Shown in pieces: positions 7,955-17,510 of a stretch of DNA of 64,000 bases. The position numbers and the translations under genes are program-made. The stretch covers positions 1 to 64,000 of the forward strand of contig NZ_NITZ01000016.1 in the NCBI RefSeq assembly GCF_002632615.1. The letters are read 5' to 3'. The notes under the pieces were generated by a model. It was not told where the DNA came from. It ran no database searches and saw only the letters and a list, made by a program, of their open reading frames with translations. The stretch's first letter is position 1, and each line of letters opens with the position of its first letter. This DNA is from Xenorhabdus miraniensis (GTDB lineage Bacteria > Pseudomonadota > Gammaproteobacteria > Enterobacterales > Enterobacteriaceae).

Positions 7955-9766
7955 TTAGTTCAGGTCAATGTCTTGCGCACTGATTTGGATAGCATCGGCG
8001 GCGTCAAACAGGAATTTGGTGCCCTGGATAGTGAAATTGCCGAACTTATCCATCCGCAGGCAGCTGCTGCCGCAACGCAGTTCAATCACATCACCGACTG
8101 TAATAGCTAGGGATTCTCCGACGGTATGGGTATGAGTGATCCCGACGTCCTCTTCCTTGTGCTTGAAGACATTGATGGTCTGGTTTTTTTCGACGGTTTC
8201 ACTGTGGTTGGCCAGCACATGGGTTTCGCGGTTGTTGAGCACTTTGGTATTCATGTCTTTTTGGGCATGAATAAACACTTCTTCGCTGCCTTTGGCATCC
8301 TCAAAGCGCAGTTCGTTGAAGCCTTCACCTTTGTGGGTTTTGGTTTTAAAGGTGGTGCGGGTCTTCGCTGCGGGTAAATCCAGTGGCGGACGGTTTACCC
8401 CGTTATAGACACTGCCGGTGACTATCGGCCGGTCAATATCGCCGTTAAGGTAAGAAACAATCACTTCCTGCCCGATTCGCGGGATAGCCATAAAGCCAAA
8501 ACCGTTGCCATTCCAGCCCTGAGCGACCCGCACCCAGCAGGACGCCCCATCATCGGCTTTGTCATAACGGTTCCAGTGAAAGTGAACTTTAATCGCGCCG
8601 TCTTTGTTGACGAAGATTTCTTCGCCTTCCGGCCCGACAACGGTGGCACTTTCATCACCATCCGCCAGTGGCTTGTAATGAAATGGTGGGCGGTAATCGG
8701 CATAGCCATCAATAAAACTGAAATCATTGCTGAGTGTGGTGCCCTCGCCGCCACTGTCACCCAGTGCCTGCGGGCAGCGACCCTGATGGCTGATCCCGAC
8801 AATCTGCCAGCAGGTATTGAGTGGAGCATGGGGATGAGCGGCAATGTTGAAAATTTGCCCCGGCATCAGTTTGATGCAGTTACTTTGCCCGTTGCCGCTT
8901 TGCATCTGGTTTTTCAGGGCTTCGTGGCGGTACTTAACGAACGGTTTGGCTTCGGCATCCTGCTGAAAACGGCCATAACTTTCGTATATCGTATACGGTG
9001 TCAGTGTGCCGAATGCCTGATAGTCCGGATTGCTTTCCAGATGGGAGAGCGCATAAAACGGGCGTTCGGGATTGAAGTCTTTGTTGATTGTGCGCAGGGG
9101 CGTCATCCCCACACCCAAACGAACCTGATAAACCGTATCAATTCCGTGCGCCGTTTCCGGCTGTGCGTTGTAGCTGAGCGTCAGATCAGCCGCCATCGCC
9201 AGATGGCTGTCACTGAAAAACAGTGTTTCATCTTCAAACCAGAAGCTGATCCCCTCTTCAGCGGCTAACCGGCAAAAAAAAGCATAATCGGATTCCCGCT
9301 TTTGGGTGATGTATTCTCGGCTTTGATGGGCATCTTCCAGTTTTGAATCTGCCTGAACGTGATGTTTTTTCAGCAACAGCTTCATGATATCCGGCACACT
9401 TTGCCGGTGATAAATATGGCTGTCCTGATTGAGTGTAAGTCGCCATAGGGACGGGCGCACCGTAAAGGTATACAGGATCTTGTTACCATCAGTGCCGCAC
9501 CAGTCAGCGTGGGAAATGATCCCGGTGATTTTGCGTTGCTCCATGACACCGTGGAAGATTTGCAGTATCGCTTCCTGCATCAGCAGCGCGGTTAAATCGA
9601 TTTCCGGCTTCGGTATAAAGGGATTGCCGGGCAAGGACTGAACCAGCGTCAGGTTCAGGGTAAACAACTCGGAAAGCCCTTCCCGCAGGGTAAAATCGGC
9701 TACTGAAAACGTATTTTCGGGTAATCCCCCTATCCGGCAAACAAAACGTAATCCACTTTTTAGCAT
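7955..9766 (-). CDS. vgrG: VgrG, T6SS spike protein (island 1)
   Basis: A 603-residue VgrG: an N-terminal gp27-like region (SGLRFVCRIGGLPENTFSVA onward), the gp5-like OB domain (about residues 385-470: EEIFVNKDGAIKVHFHWNRY, CWVRVAQGWNG, IPRIGQEVIVSYLNGDIDRP), then a beta-helical tail. I use the ATG at 9764-9766, preceded by AAGGAAAC; a longer frame to 9901 lies inside tssF. The N-terminal ~500 residues are close to the VgrG at 55906-57906 but the tail is quite different, ending in AADAIQISAQDIDLN. The tail and the following adaptor should define the cargo. Confidence 0.93.
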   Translation of the reverse strand: MLKSGLRFVCRIGGLPENTFSVADFTLREGLSELFTLNLTLVQSLPGNPFIPKPEIDLTALLMQEAILQIFHGVMEQRKITGIISHADWCGTDGNKILYTFTVRPSLWRLTLNQDSHIYHRQSVPDIMKLLLKKHHVQADSKLEDAHQSREYITQKRESDYAFFCRLAAEEGISFWFEDETLFFSDSHLAMAADLTLSYNAQPETAHGIDTVYQVRLGVGMTPLRTINKDFNPERPFYALSHLESNPDYQAFGTLTPYTIYESYGRFQQDAEAKPFVKYRHEALKNQMQSGNGQSNCIKLMPGQIFNIAAHPHAPLNTCWQIVGISHQGRCPQALGDSGGEGTTLSNDFSFIDGYADYRPPFHYKPLADGDESATVVGPEGEEIFVNKDGAIKVHFHWNRYDKADDGASCWVRVAQGWNGNGFGFMAIPRIGQEVIVSYLNGDIDRPIVTGSVYNGVNRPPLDLPAAKTRTTFKTKTHKGEGFNELRFEDAKGSEEVFIHAQKDMNTKVLNNRETHVLANHSETVEKNQTINVFKHKEEDVGITHTHTVGESLAITVGDVIELRCGSSCLRMDKFGNFTIQGTKFLFDAADAIQISAQDIDLN

Positions 9767-9797
9767 TATTGTTTCCTTAATTTTCGGTTTCATCTCA

Positions 9798-11570
9798 TTA
9801 CATTTCACGGCGCAGCCCGAGCTGCTGCGGAAATGCCCATAACGCCGTCTGTTCATCCTGCCGATAAATTTCCAGCATGATGAAGTTATCCCGTACAACA
9901 AAGCTCGCCAGCAGTTGGCTGATCACCCGGCAGAACTGGTACATGATGCCGTCATTTTCATAACAAGCAGGATTCAGGCGCAAATGCAGGGTGTTACCAT
10001 TAATAACACCCCCCAGTCTCCCTGGACCATAGTCAAGACGGCTGTCAAACCGGGCGTCCAGATGGACAATCCCGTCAATATGTTGCTGCATCCGGCGGCT
10101 GAGCGCGCGATCCTGTCCGGTATAACAATCATATAAACGCAGAAAATTTTTCAGGGACGCGGTATTGAAAAGCAGAAACGGCGTGTGGTTGAGCTTATCA
10201 ACCAGCGCCCAGTCTGATTTTCCCATCACCATGGGTGGAAAATCCGGTGACACGGGGGTGATATTGCAGGCACGCAGATGAGAAGGCACAGATTCCTGGG
10301 ATTCGGTGACAGCTCCGGGTCCCAATGTCATGGCCTGCGTATGATAGCCGATGAAATGTGCACAAACCGGTTGGAGCGGCAGTTTGGTGGCATCTTTTCC
10401 GTCCGCCCCCAGAAAATGTATCTGGTTCTGGATACGCCCAAGCAGATCAATTGAAAGCTGTGGCTGGAAATAAAAATTATCGGGTTGCCCTTCATCACGC
10501 AGCCAGCCACTTTTCTCGCAGAACTGAGTCACCGGCTGGAAATGAGCGGTTTTAGCATGAGATTGTTTCCCGCTGGGTTGTCTGGCCGTTTGAATACCCT
10601 GCAACCGGAATAACCGCTCAGTTTCTGATAAGGGAATGGTATAACGCGCGTGATTTTCCTCTAGTGGGATCGGCGGGCTGACCATCGTTTCCAGATGTAC
10701 AGCGGGCACACAGCCTAACTGGAATGCATCACCCACTGTCTCCAGCGGCAGCTCGCCTTCCAGCCTGAAGGCCAGTTCAAATGACCCGTTGCGGTTTAAC
10801 GGCAACTCGCGGTAATCCAGCGCATCAAAGGTCAAAAAATCAAAAACATGAGGCAGGCAATAGTATTCCGTCATCCGTTGCAGACGGTCAAAATGATTAT
10901 GGCCGGTGGGGAGGACACTATGATGAAAATTCGCATCACAGCCGTGCAACCGGGCGTACCGGAGTCTTTTTTCTTCGTGTTGCGTGCGCAGGTAAATATC
11001 ATCAAGATGCCGTTCCAGCCACAGACTCAGCTGAGCCGCCCGCTCACGATCTGTTCCCAGAAAAAATTGCAGTAATCCCACCTGCCAACGGTCTGAAACC
11101 GCGCCTGTTTGGCGCAATGTCAACCTGATCTCGCTGTATTCCCGTGTTTTTTGGATCTGCTTATTCAGAACGATGAACGGCTCAATATGCAGGGGACGAC
11201 AGGTGCGAAAGCGTAGAGTTTGTTCCCCCTCAGCCGTGGTTATCGGAGCGCCCTGAGGGATATCCACCGCACCCTGATGAACGTCCTGATGGGGTGTGAA
11301 TTGAATAATCGTTGTCGGTGGCACAGGGCGCAGGGTATGAGGCCAAATGCGGTCTAACATTTCATGGGTGACTTGCGGAAAGCTGTCTTCAATGGTGCTG
11401 CGCAGATTGGAGGTTAATAATGAAAAACCTTCAAACAGGCGTTCAATATCCGGATCATGAGGGGTGCTCAGAAAAGGTTCCAGATGCGGAAACTCAGCCG
11501 CCATCATCTTTGCCCGTTCACGCAGGTAGGCCAGCTCTTGCAGGTACAGCGATTCCTTGTCGTTTTTCAT
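9798..11570 (-). CDS. tssF: TssF, T6SS baseplate protein (orphan copy)
   Basis: A full-length 590-residue TssF/VasA/ImpG homologue: the N-terminal YLRERAKMMAAEFPHLEPFL and DPDIERLFEGFSLL segments, IWPHTLRPVPPTTIIQF, FRTCRPLHIEP and FFLGTDRERAAQLSLWLERH are typical of the family. TssF normally pairs with TssG and TssK in the baseplate inside a full T6SS cluster. Here none of those genes is nearby, and TssF is instead the first gene of a vgrG-effector island, 31 bases ahead of vgrG. A second island at 54 kb has the same order, so this is a recurring module. Confidence 0.9.
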   Translation of the reverse strand: MKNDKESLYLQELAYLRERAKMMAAEFPHLEPFLSTPHDPDIERLFEGFSLLTSNLRSTIEDSFPQVTHEMLDRIWPHTLRPVPPTTIIQFTPHQDVHQGAVDIPQGAPITTAEGEQTLRFRTCRPLHIEPFIVLNKQIQKTREYSEIRLTLRQTGAVSDRWQVGLLQFFLGTDRERAAQLSLWLERHLDDIYLRTQHEEKRLRYARLHGCDANFHHSVLPTGHNHFDRLQRMTEYYCLPHVFDFLTFDALDYRELPLNRNGSFELAFRLEGELPLETVGDAFQLGCVPAVHLETMVSPPIPLEENHARYTIPLSETERLFRLQGIQTARQPSGKQSHAKTAHFQPVTQFCEKSGWLRDEGQPDNFYFQPQLSIDLLGRIQNQIHFLGADGKDATKLPLQPVCAHFIGYHTQAMTLGPGAVTESQESVPSHLRACNITPVSPDFPPMVMGKSDWALVDKLNHTPFLLFNTASLKNFLRLYDCYTGQDRALSRRMQQHIDGIVHLDARFDSRLDYGPGRLGGVINGNTLHLRLNPACYENDGIMYQFCRVISQLLASFVVRDNFIMLEIYRQDEQTALWAFPQQLGLRREM

Positions 11571-11888
11571 TGATTGTTATCTCTAATATACCGTTTAATA
11601 ATTGATCGGCATTTTGTGGATAAAGCTTATATAAAATGAATGCGCTATAGGTTGTGGTGGTTTATTGTACATGGATATTTAGTTAATTTATTTAATGAAA
11701 TTGTGTTTTCTCTGGATTTGGGAGAAGTCTGAATTGTTGTGTCTGCCCGCCTCTGAAGGGAAACCGGGCGACAGCAGCGAAAGTATCAAGGTCCGCTTTT
11801 TTACATTTCGCAAAAAAGAATTGTTTACTGACTTTTCTTTGTTTTTTCCGCACGCTTTTCACTTATTTTTGGCGGCGGAAAGGTAGCG
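11571..11888. other. Junction between T6SS island and conjugation block
   Basis: The divergent start region of tssF (minus) and the first conjugation gene (plus). The last ~150 bases are more GC-rich and hold a 63-codon frame (11695-11886) ending just before the next gene. It may be the scrambled tail of an upstream ICE gene, but no family is visible and I do not call it. Confidence 0.4.
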
Positions 11889-12287
11889 ATGAGAAAGTGG
11901 TATACATTATTCTGGTTAGGATGGGGGGCCATCTCAGCCGCCAATGCAAAAACGGGGATTTATACGGACAGCCAGCATTCTCCTGTCAATTTTTCCCCGG
12001 AGACACATATCGTCTGGCTGGATGCGGCTGAACAACACCAGAAAAAAATCTTCTCTCAACTTTCCGCCGACCCTCAACAAGCCACGATGCAGGCACAAGC
12101 GATGCTGCAATTTTCCCAATGGCTCCAGCAGGAACAACAACTGATCAACGCTTACCGTGCTGTTGTTGATGCCTGGCAATTAGGTGTGCGTAAGTATCCG
12201 GCTGTGGTATTTGATGATCGGGATGTCGTGTATGGTACGGCAGATGTGGCAAAAGCGAATGCACTCAGGGAGCAGAATCGGCCATGA
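11889..12287 (+). CDS. ICE protein, TIGR03757 family
   Basis: A 132-residue protein with a Sec signal peptide (about residues 1-20, cut after AANA) and a mature region with WQLGVRKYPAVVFDDRDVVY, the conserved segment of the TIGR03757 (PFL_4709-like) family. These proteins belong to the mating-pair formation genes of genomic-island-type integrative conjugative elements and act in the periplasm; the exact role is not known. Its stop overlaps the start of the next gene (ATGA). Gene order 03757-03756-03755-TraG matches such elements. Confidence 0.85.
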   Translation: MRKWYTLFWLGWGAISAANAKTGIYTDSQHSPVNFSPETHIVWLDAAEQHQKKIFSQLSADPQQATMQAQAMLQFSQWLQQEQQLINAYRAVVDAWQLGVRKYPAVVFDDRDVVYGTADVAKANALREQNRP

Positions 12288-13251
12288 GTATGCAACGTCT
12301 TACTTTCCCTGTTGTCATTGCCTTGATAGCGGCGTTTGCTCCGGTTGCACAAGCCTCCCTCAACACCACCCAGATTGTGGCAAGCAGCCTCTCGCCAGCC
12401 TGTATTCAGTGGCGGGTTAGCGGCATCTGTTACTGGCTGTTCTGCTCCTGGCATGGCTGCACGGTAAAAACCTCTGTCAAAGTTACCCATTACCTTCCCG
12501 AAGCGGTGGTGTCCACCTATCACGCGCCCGGCGGCAATCCGTGGTCAGAAATGGCGCAGGTCAGTCAATTATCCGGTGGGCTGGAAAATACGGTCACTGG
12601 GGCGTTATCTCACCTGACCGCAGACGGGGGTAATCACAATAGTCAGATTTCAGGACAGCGCCGTACCAGCCTGCGTTTCAAATATGCTGATGCCATCGGG
12701 CATCCGGCGACCAACCTGATAGGCGGGCAAATCCCCGGTTATTCGTGCCGCAGCGCGGCCACACCGCTGATGCCTTATTTTCTCAGCACGTTGGATACCA
12801 TGGTATGGCGCACCGGTCTGCCGGAACGTTCTATCCGGAAGCCCTTATTCCCGGTCAGCGGGAACTGGGCAGCCGGATGGCCGGCAATATGTGGGGTAAT
12901 CTTTATCCGCACTCAGGGTTTGTCAATCAGACCGACGACGACAAGGCTGCGGCTGTGGTCACACAGCGGGTCGCGGATATCATCACCCGGGTCGGGCAAC
13001 CCCATGTTTATCAGACACTGAAAGGCACACGTACAGACGGTTACTGGCCACCGGAACCGGTCACCGAAAATACCGGCACAAAAAACCACCAGTGGCAGCG
13101 GTTATCACCCACGTTAAGTCAGTCCTGCGCCGTGTTTCCTGATGGTGAACATACGGTTGCAAACAACGGCAATCAGGCCTATGCCCTGTGGCAACCCTAT
13201 AGCTGTTGTCAGCGCTGGGGACAACATTTTCTCGGCAGCACCGATATCTGA
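12284..13251 (+). pseudogene. ICE protein, TIGR03756 family, frameshifted
   Basis: The first ~180 codons (signal peptide ending PVAQA, then SLSPACIQWRVSGICYWLFC) read in one frame up to about 12830. There WRTGLPE should run on into TFYPEALIPGQRELGSRM, but that continues in the next frame through to 13251. One missing base near 12828-12832 explains this. Family members (PFL_4710-like) are periplasmic, cysteine-rich components of the conjugation apparatus, and both halves keep their conserved Cys-containing motifs (PYSCCQRWG near the end). It could also be a sequencing error. If real, transfer by this element is probably lost. Confidence 0.8.
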
Positions 13252-13264
13252 ATAAGGACGAAGG

Positions 13265-14710
13265 ATGACGAAAATAAACGCGTTATTGCTGATAGTCAGT
13301 GGGCTGACCATCGCTTCTGCACAGGCTAATGCAGCGGGGCTGTCCCTCTCCTTACCGCAGGTGAACCGAAGCACACTGGGTTATGGGGCGGAGGCCAGTG
13401 GTGCCATCTCAGATACGTTGTTCTATACCCTGGGTGGCGGTTCGGTGATTTCTGAACCCGCCAGCCGCAGCGGTTCAGCCACACTCGGTGGGTTAGAGCT
13501 GGGCTGGCGCTCGGATCTGATGTGCGGCAATTTTGACCTGAAAACCACCATCAGTAATCAGTTGAACGGTATCACGGCCGGGTTTAAGAACCTGATGAGT
13601 GATGTGATTCAGGGGGCTACCGGTGCCGTGGCTAGTCTGCCGGCGATGATTATCCAGCGGGCCAATCCGGGGCTGTATGACATGCTGACTAACGGCGTTT
13701 TGCAGGCCAACGTGGCCTTCGACAAAGCCCAGTTCAACTGTCAGGCCATGGCCAACAAAATGATGGATTTTGCCCAAAATAACAAATGGTCCCAGTCGGC
13801 GGCTTTGCAGGAATACAAAAGTCTGGTTAACGGGGGGAATGGCGATGCCGTGCGTGCCAATAACGCCGGCAGCAAAGCGACCGGTGCCAGTGGCCATCCG
13901 TGGATTGGCGGCCAACGGCAGGGCGGGAAGGGGCAGAATGCCATTCGCCCGACCCGGGATTTAGCCAGTGCCGGCTTTAATATGATGAATCAGCTGCCGG
14001 TGCTGAGTCTGGCGCCGGTCAGCACCCAAAATTGTGCGGGCAGTGCCTGCCGCAAATTCAGCACGGCACGTGAAGCGGCCGAAGCGGTGGTCAGCGTGCT
14101 GGGCGACCGGGCAATCCGCACCTGTGCCCAGGCGGCAGAATGCACCAGTGGTGGGGAGAAACACCAGCCGGGCACGACGGTAGCGGGGACGGGGTTTGCC
14201 CCGATGCTGGAAGCACATACCCAAACCAATACGGAACAGCTGGTAAAACTGGTCAGCGGTACGGAAAAACCGACGATGGCCACTCTGGCGAAACTGAAAA
14301 CCGGCAGTCTGACGGTGACTCAGGGTGTCATTCAGGCGTTGCAACGTGACCCGGATAAGGCTGCCCTGACGGCGCGTTTGGCGGGCGAACTGGCGATGGC
14401 CGAAATCACAGAGACGGCGTTACTGATGCGGCGGATGCTTATCACCGGCATGTCCGAACCCAATGCGGCGGCACAATCGGAAGCACTGGCGGAAGGCGAA
14501 CGTCGGATTGCTGCACTGGACCGGGAAATTAATGCCCTGAAGAATGAAATGCAGCTGAAACGCGAACTGGCCCGCAATGCCATCCTGACCATTATTGAGC
14601 GGGACACCCGGCGCATTAAAACGCATCCGCAAAAACAGGTGCCGGACAGCACCGATGCCCGGTTTTATCAGCTTGAAGTCCCCAACCGTGAGCACAGGTC
14701 AGGTCGGTGA
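13265..14710 (+). CDS. ICE protein, TIGR03755 family
   Basis: A 481-residue secreted protein with a signal peptide (about 1-23, ending AQANA) and Gly/Ser-rich mature N-terminus (YTLGGGSVISEPASRSGSAT), followed by conserved Cys-containing segments (DLMCGNFDLKTTI, CAGSACRKF, IRTCAQAAEC). The C-terminal ~100 residues are helical and charged. This is the PFL_4711-like third member of the 03757-03756-03755 set in genomic-island-type conjugation clusters. It has a strong ribosome site (AAGGACGAAGG) and overlaps the next gene at 14710. Confidence 0.85.
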   Translation: MTKINALLLIVSGLTIASAQANAAGLSLSLPQVNRSTLGYGAEASGAISDTLFYTLGGGSVISEPASRSGSATLGGLELGWRSDLMCGNFDLKTTISNQLNGITAGFKNLMSDVIQGATGAVASLPAMIIQRANPGLYDMLTNGVLQANVAFDKAQFNCQAMANKMMDFAQNNKWSQSAALQEYKSLVNGGNGDAVRANNAGSKATGASGHPWIGGQRQGGKGQNAIRPTRDLASAGFNMMNQLPVLSLAPVSTQNCAGSACRKFSTAREAAEAVVSVLGDRAIRTCAQAAECTSGGEKHQPGTTVAGTGFAPMLEAHTQTNTEQLVKLVSGTEKPTMATLAKLKTGSLTVTQGVIQALQRDPDKAALTARLAGELAMAEITETALLMRRMLITGMSEPNAAAQSEALAEGERRIAALDREINALKNEMQLKRELARNAILTIIERDTRRIKTHPQKQVPDSTDARFYQLEVPNREHRSGR

Positions 14711-15045
14711 TGGCAGAGAAGCATTCCATATTCAGAAAAGGGGTTACGTTATCACTGATTATCGCTTTCGTGGTGATTATCACTGTAGTAACAGGCTGGA
14801 CAGGGCTGTATCAGGCAAAAAATATCACCCGGCTTCACCACTGGGTAACGGCAACCGGGGGATTCTGGCTGGTCTGGCGGTCAGGCCTGTATGCCGTACT
14901 GGGCTGGGGCAGCTGGAAAATCTGGCAAAGGGTAAAACATCAGGCGGAACACCACGCAACGCTGATAAGGATGATGGTGGTCAGCCTGCTGTTTATTCTG
15001 CTGGGTGAATATGCCCTGTCAGGCTATGTTGAGGGAACAAGATGA
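14710..15045 (+). CDS. Small inner-membrane protein of the conjugation block
   Basis: A 111-residue protein with three predicted membrane segments (about residues 12-32, 48-65 and 87-106). The ATG at 14710 overlaps the previous stop codon, and its own stop overlaps the TraG start (ATGA), so it is translationally coupled on both sides. Small membrane proteins occupy this slot in related ICEs; a specific function cannot be assigned. Confidence 0.75.
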   Translation: MAEKHSIFRKGVTLSLIIAFVVIITVVTGWTGLYQAKNITRLHHWVTATGGFWLVWRSGLYAVLGWGSWKIWQRVKHQAEHHATLIRMMVVSLLFILLGEYALSGYVEGTR

Positions 15046-16556
15046 CCACCAACAGCTACCTGGAATATTTTCTGACCTTACTCGGCTGGGTGGTCAACAA
15101 TGGCCTGTGGCAAATACTGATTGCCACCGGGCTGTTTACCCTGCCTTTAGTGATAAAGGCAATAGCCATTTGGCTGAAAGTGCGTGAAGGTGGCGAAGAA
15201 GAGGGCAATGGTGGATTACAGTCGCTTGCCCGGATTGAAAACACCCTGTACTGCGCTTTTTTCGTGATGGTGGTGTGTTGTGTGCCGCTGGTCAATGTTA
15301 GCCTGACGACCCTTCAGTACGACCCGTCCCGTGCCAAAAGTTGTGGCACCTGGACACCGAAAGCCCCGGACAGCAGTGGTTATGCGCCGGTGATGTCCAG
15401 CCTGAATAATCAGACGGCAGCTGTACCCCTCTGGTGGGCGGTGGTACACCGGTTGTCCAAGGGGGTAACGCAGGCAGCAGTGGCCTCTGTTCCCTGCCGG
15501 CCGGATTTACGGCAACTGCGTTTTGAAGTACAGCATACCCGCATCAGCAACCCGGCACTGGCGGCGGAGTTGCAGGATTTTACCCATGATTGCTATGCGC
15601 TGGCGCTCTATCAGTGGAAACAACGCGATCAGGGGAAAACCACCGATCCGGCTACCCTGAGTGATATTGACTGGCTGGGCAGTCGCACGTTTTTAGCCGG
15701 TGATTACAATACTCTGCAATCCCGTACCCCCAGAGCTGACTTTCTGTGGCAGGCGAGCCGGGACAATGGGAGGCCTTATACTGGGCAGGGTGGATATCCG
15801 ACCTGCAAAGTCTGGTGGTCAGCCACCAAAACCGGACTGAAAGACCGGGTACTGGCACAAGCCGATCCGGGCTTGTGGCTGCGTCTGTCGGCGACCTTGA
15901 AAATACTGGGCAAAAACACGCGGGAATATCAGGAAGCGGTGATCCGCCGTCTGGTCAGCCCGGTGAACCTGACGGTTTCACAGGCAGGGTATGTGTATGC
16001 CGGGTATGGTGGCAATGCCGATCCCTCGTTGTTGGATGCGGGCAATCGGGTGGGCGCTTCGGCAGGTGCCTTGTTAGGCGGATTACTCGGCATGCCCATG
16101 TTTGACGCGGTACGCCAGGCGCTGCCGATGATGCAGGTGGTGATCCTGATGGCCTTGTATATCCTGATACCCCTGATTTTGTTGTTTGCGGGGTATGAAT
16201 TTAAAACTGTATTCACGCTGACTTTTGTCATTTTCGCCTTGAATTTCCTGACGTTCTGGTGGGAAATCGCCCGTTGGTTGGACAGTCATTTACTGGAAGC
16301 CCTGTACGGCTCAGAAACCCACAGCCTGTTTAATCTGGCGGGTATTCAGAATACCTCAGACGATTTAATCATGGGATTGGTGATAAGCACACTGTTTATT
16401 GTGCTGCCGATGGTTTGGCTGGGCGCATTGGCGTGGGCCGGTGTTCGAATGGGCGATATGGCAGGCATGATGAGCCAGGGGGTGGGACAGGTCAGGCAGT
16501 CAGCCGGGATGTTCGGGCAGATGGTAATGCAGAAAGTGTTGTCCAAAGGAAAGTAG
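15042..16556 (+). CDS. TraG N-terminal-domain conjugation protein
   Basis: A 504-residue polytopic membrane protein of the TraG_N family, with hydrophobic segments near residues 20-40 and 65-90 and a cluster at about 355-405 and 445-475. TraG_N proteins act in pilus assembly or mating-pair stabilisation in the inner membrane. A periplasmic loop (about 90-340) holds several cysteines. It is the last gene of the five-gene overlapping set and is followed by a hairpin at 16581. It appears intact, unlike the TIGR03756 gene upstream. Confidence 0.85.
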   Translation: MTTNSYLEYFLTLLGWVVNNGLWQILIATGLFTLPLVIKAIAIWLKVREGGEEEGNGGLQSLARIENTLYCAFFVMVVCCVPLVNVSLTTLQYDPSRAKSCGTWTPKAPDSSGYAPVMSSLNNQTAAVPLWWAVVHRLSKGVTQAAVASVPCRPDLRQLRFEVQHTRISNPALAAELQDFTHDCYALALYQWKQRDQGKTTDPATLSDIDWLGSRTFLAGDYNTLQSRTPRADFLWQASRDNGRPYTGQGGYPTCKVWWSATKTGLKDRVLAQADPGLWLRLSATLKILGKNTREYQEAVIRRLVSPVNLTVSQAGYVYAGYGGNADPSLLDAGNRVGASAGALLGGLLGMPMFDAVRQALPMMQVVILMALYILIPLILLFAGYEFKTVFTLTFVIFALNFLTFWWEIARWLDSHLLEALYGSETHSLFNLAGIQNTSDDLIMGLVISTLFIVLPMVWLGALAWAGVRMGDMAGMMSQGVGQVRQSAGMFGQMVMQKVLSKGK

Positions 16557-16580
16557 TCAAATTAAGTGCTTAAAATTTAG

Positions 16581-16598
16581 GGGATAGGACGCTATCCC
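16581..16598. terminator. Hairpin after the conjugation operon
   Basis: The seven-base stem GGGATAG/CTATCCC with a four-base loop lies 24 bases after the TraG stop. There is no U-tract, so termination strength is uncertain. Confidence 0.5.
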
Positions 16599-16875
16599 TT
16601 AGATTTAGTTTGAATTTAATATTTTCCTTTATTTAATTCTATCGATAATGGTTTTGATAATTTAAATAATTCATATTGTCGCGTTAATGTTTTAATTTAC
16701 TCTTCTCTGAATTTAGGTCTTATATTCACATCATTCACACAACACTGATGATCTGCATCGCAAAAAAGAAAATGATTAAGTGCCCTTTAAGTCAATGTGA
16801 CTTATATATAAAGCGTTATAATGTCATTGTTTATATCGGATATCCTCTTTAGGGTAGTAGACGATATTTAATATA

Positions 16876-16907
16876 GAAGCCTTAAGGGTTGCAACCCTTA
16901 AGGCTTC
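16876..16907. repeat. 32-base perfect palindrome
   Basis: GAAGCCTTAAGGGTTG is followed directly by its exact reverse complement with no loop. It lies in an AT-rich gap of ~540 bases (16557-17099) that otherwise shows no gene. It could be a bidirectional terminator, although there is no U-run on the + side, or a protein-binding/cruciform site. Confidence 0.75.
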
Positions 16908-17099
16908 GCTACTTATTATATCAATAAACAGTGCGTAAAAACCGTTAGTCAAAAATCTTATCTGATGAGATGTCTTATTTAAATAATCCGATAAAATTTC
17001 AGGTTATGTCCATATTCTGCGTATTTTTCGGAATATGTGCTTTCATCATTTTTAATGTATCACAATGAGAAAAGTCGATTTGACTGATTTAATTTAAAT

Positions 17100-17510
17100 G
17101 TGAAGGTTGGTTTTTTTGCTATTGAATTAACAACGAAAATGGTTAAGTTAGAACGTATTTCATGTTCGGCGAAATGGATTAAAAATTTGATGAACGGTAC
17201 TAATGAAAAGGGTAAGAGCAGGAATAATAAAAAACACACTGACTATTTTATTCCTTACAGAACGACGTATGATTTATGTTTAAGTAAAAGGGGGCCTAAT
17301 TTAATCAACATACTCAGACAGGTTCAAGGCTATGAATATGGCTTTTTTACCGTGTTAGGTGCCCTCCCTTGGTCTCAACGGAGTGGTGGAAAAAATAATT
17401 TCATTTATGTCGTCAGATGCCGGTGTGGTAAATATGCGGTCAGGACATTAAAAGCCATTAAAAACCCGAACAATGTTAATGACATGTGTGCACGGCCAGC
17501 ACCTGTTTAG
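17100..17510 (+). CDS. Hypothetical protein with CxCGKY motif
   Basis: A 136-residue basic protein of unknown function. The C-terminal half (GYEYGFFTVLGALPW, then YVVRCRCGKYAVRTLKAIKN) resembles small phage or island proteins with a Cys-based zinc knuckle. The second cysteine pair expected near the end is reduced to a single Cys (DMCARPAPV), so the knuckle may be incomplete. The N-terminal start is uncertain. It stands alone between the conjugation block and the peptide operon. Confidence 0.4.
   Translation: MKVGFFAIELTTKMVKLERISCSAKWIKNLMNGTNEKGKSRNNKKHTDYFIPYRTTYDLCLSKRGPNLINILRQVQGYEYGFFTVLGALPWSQRSGGKNNFIYVVRCRCGKYAVRTLKAIKNPNNVNDMCARPAPV

Noticed and set aside
8576..9268. 230-codon plus-strand frame inside vgrG
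   Set aside because: Shadow of the conserved VgrG core; the same kind of shadow appears opposite the second VgrG copy.
11695..11886. 63-codon frame ahead of the TIGR03757 gene
   Set aside because: Ends three bases before a real start; sequence looks like a scrambled upstream tail and has no family resemblance.
13493..13944. Long minus-strand frames opposite the TIGR03755 gene
   Set aside because: GC-rich shadow frames; the plus-strand gene has signal peptide, family motifs and operon overlaps.
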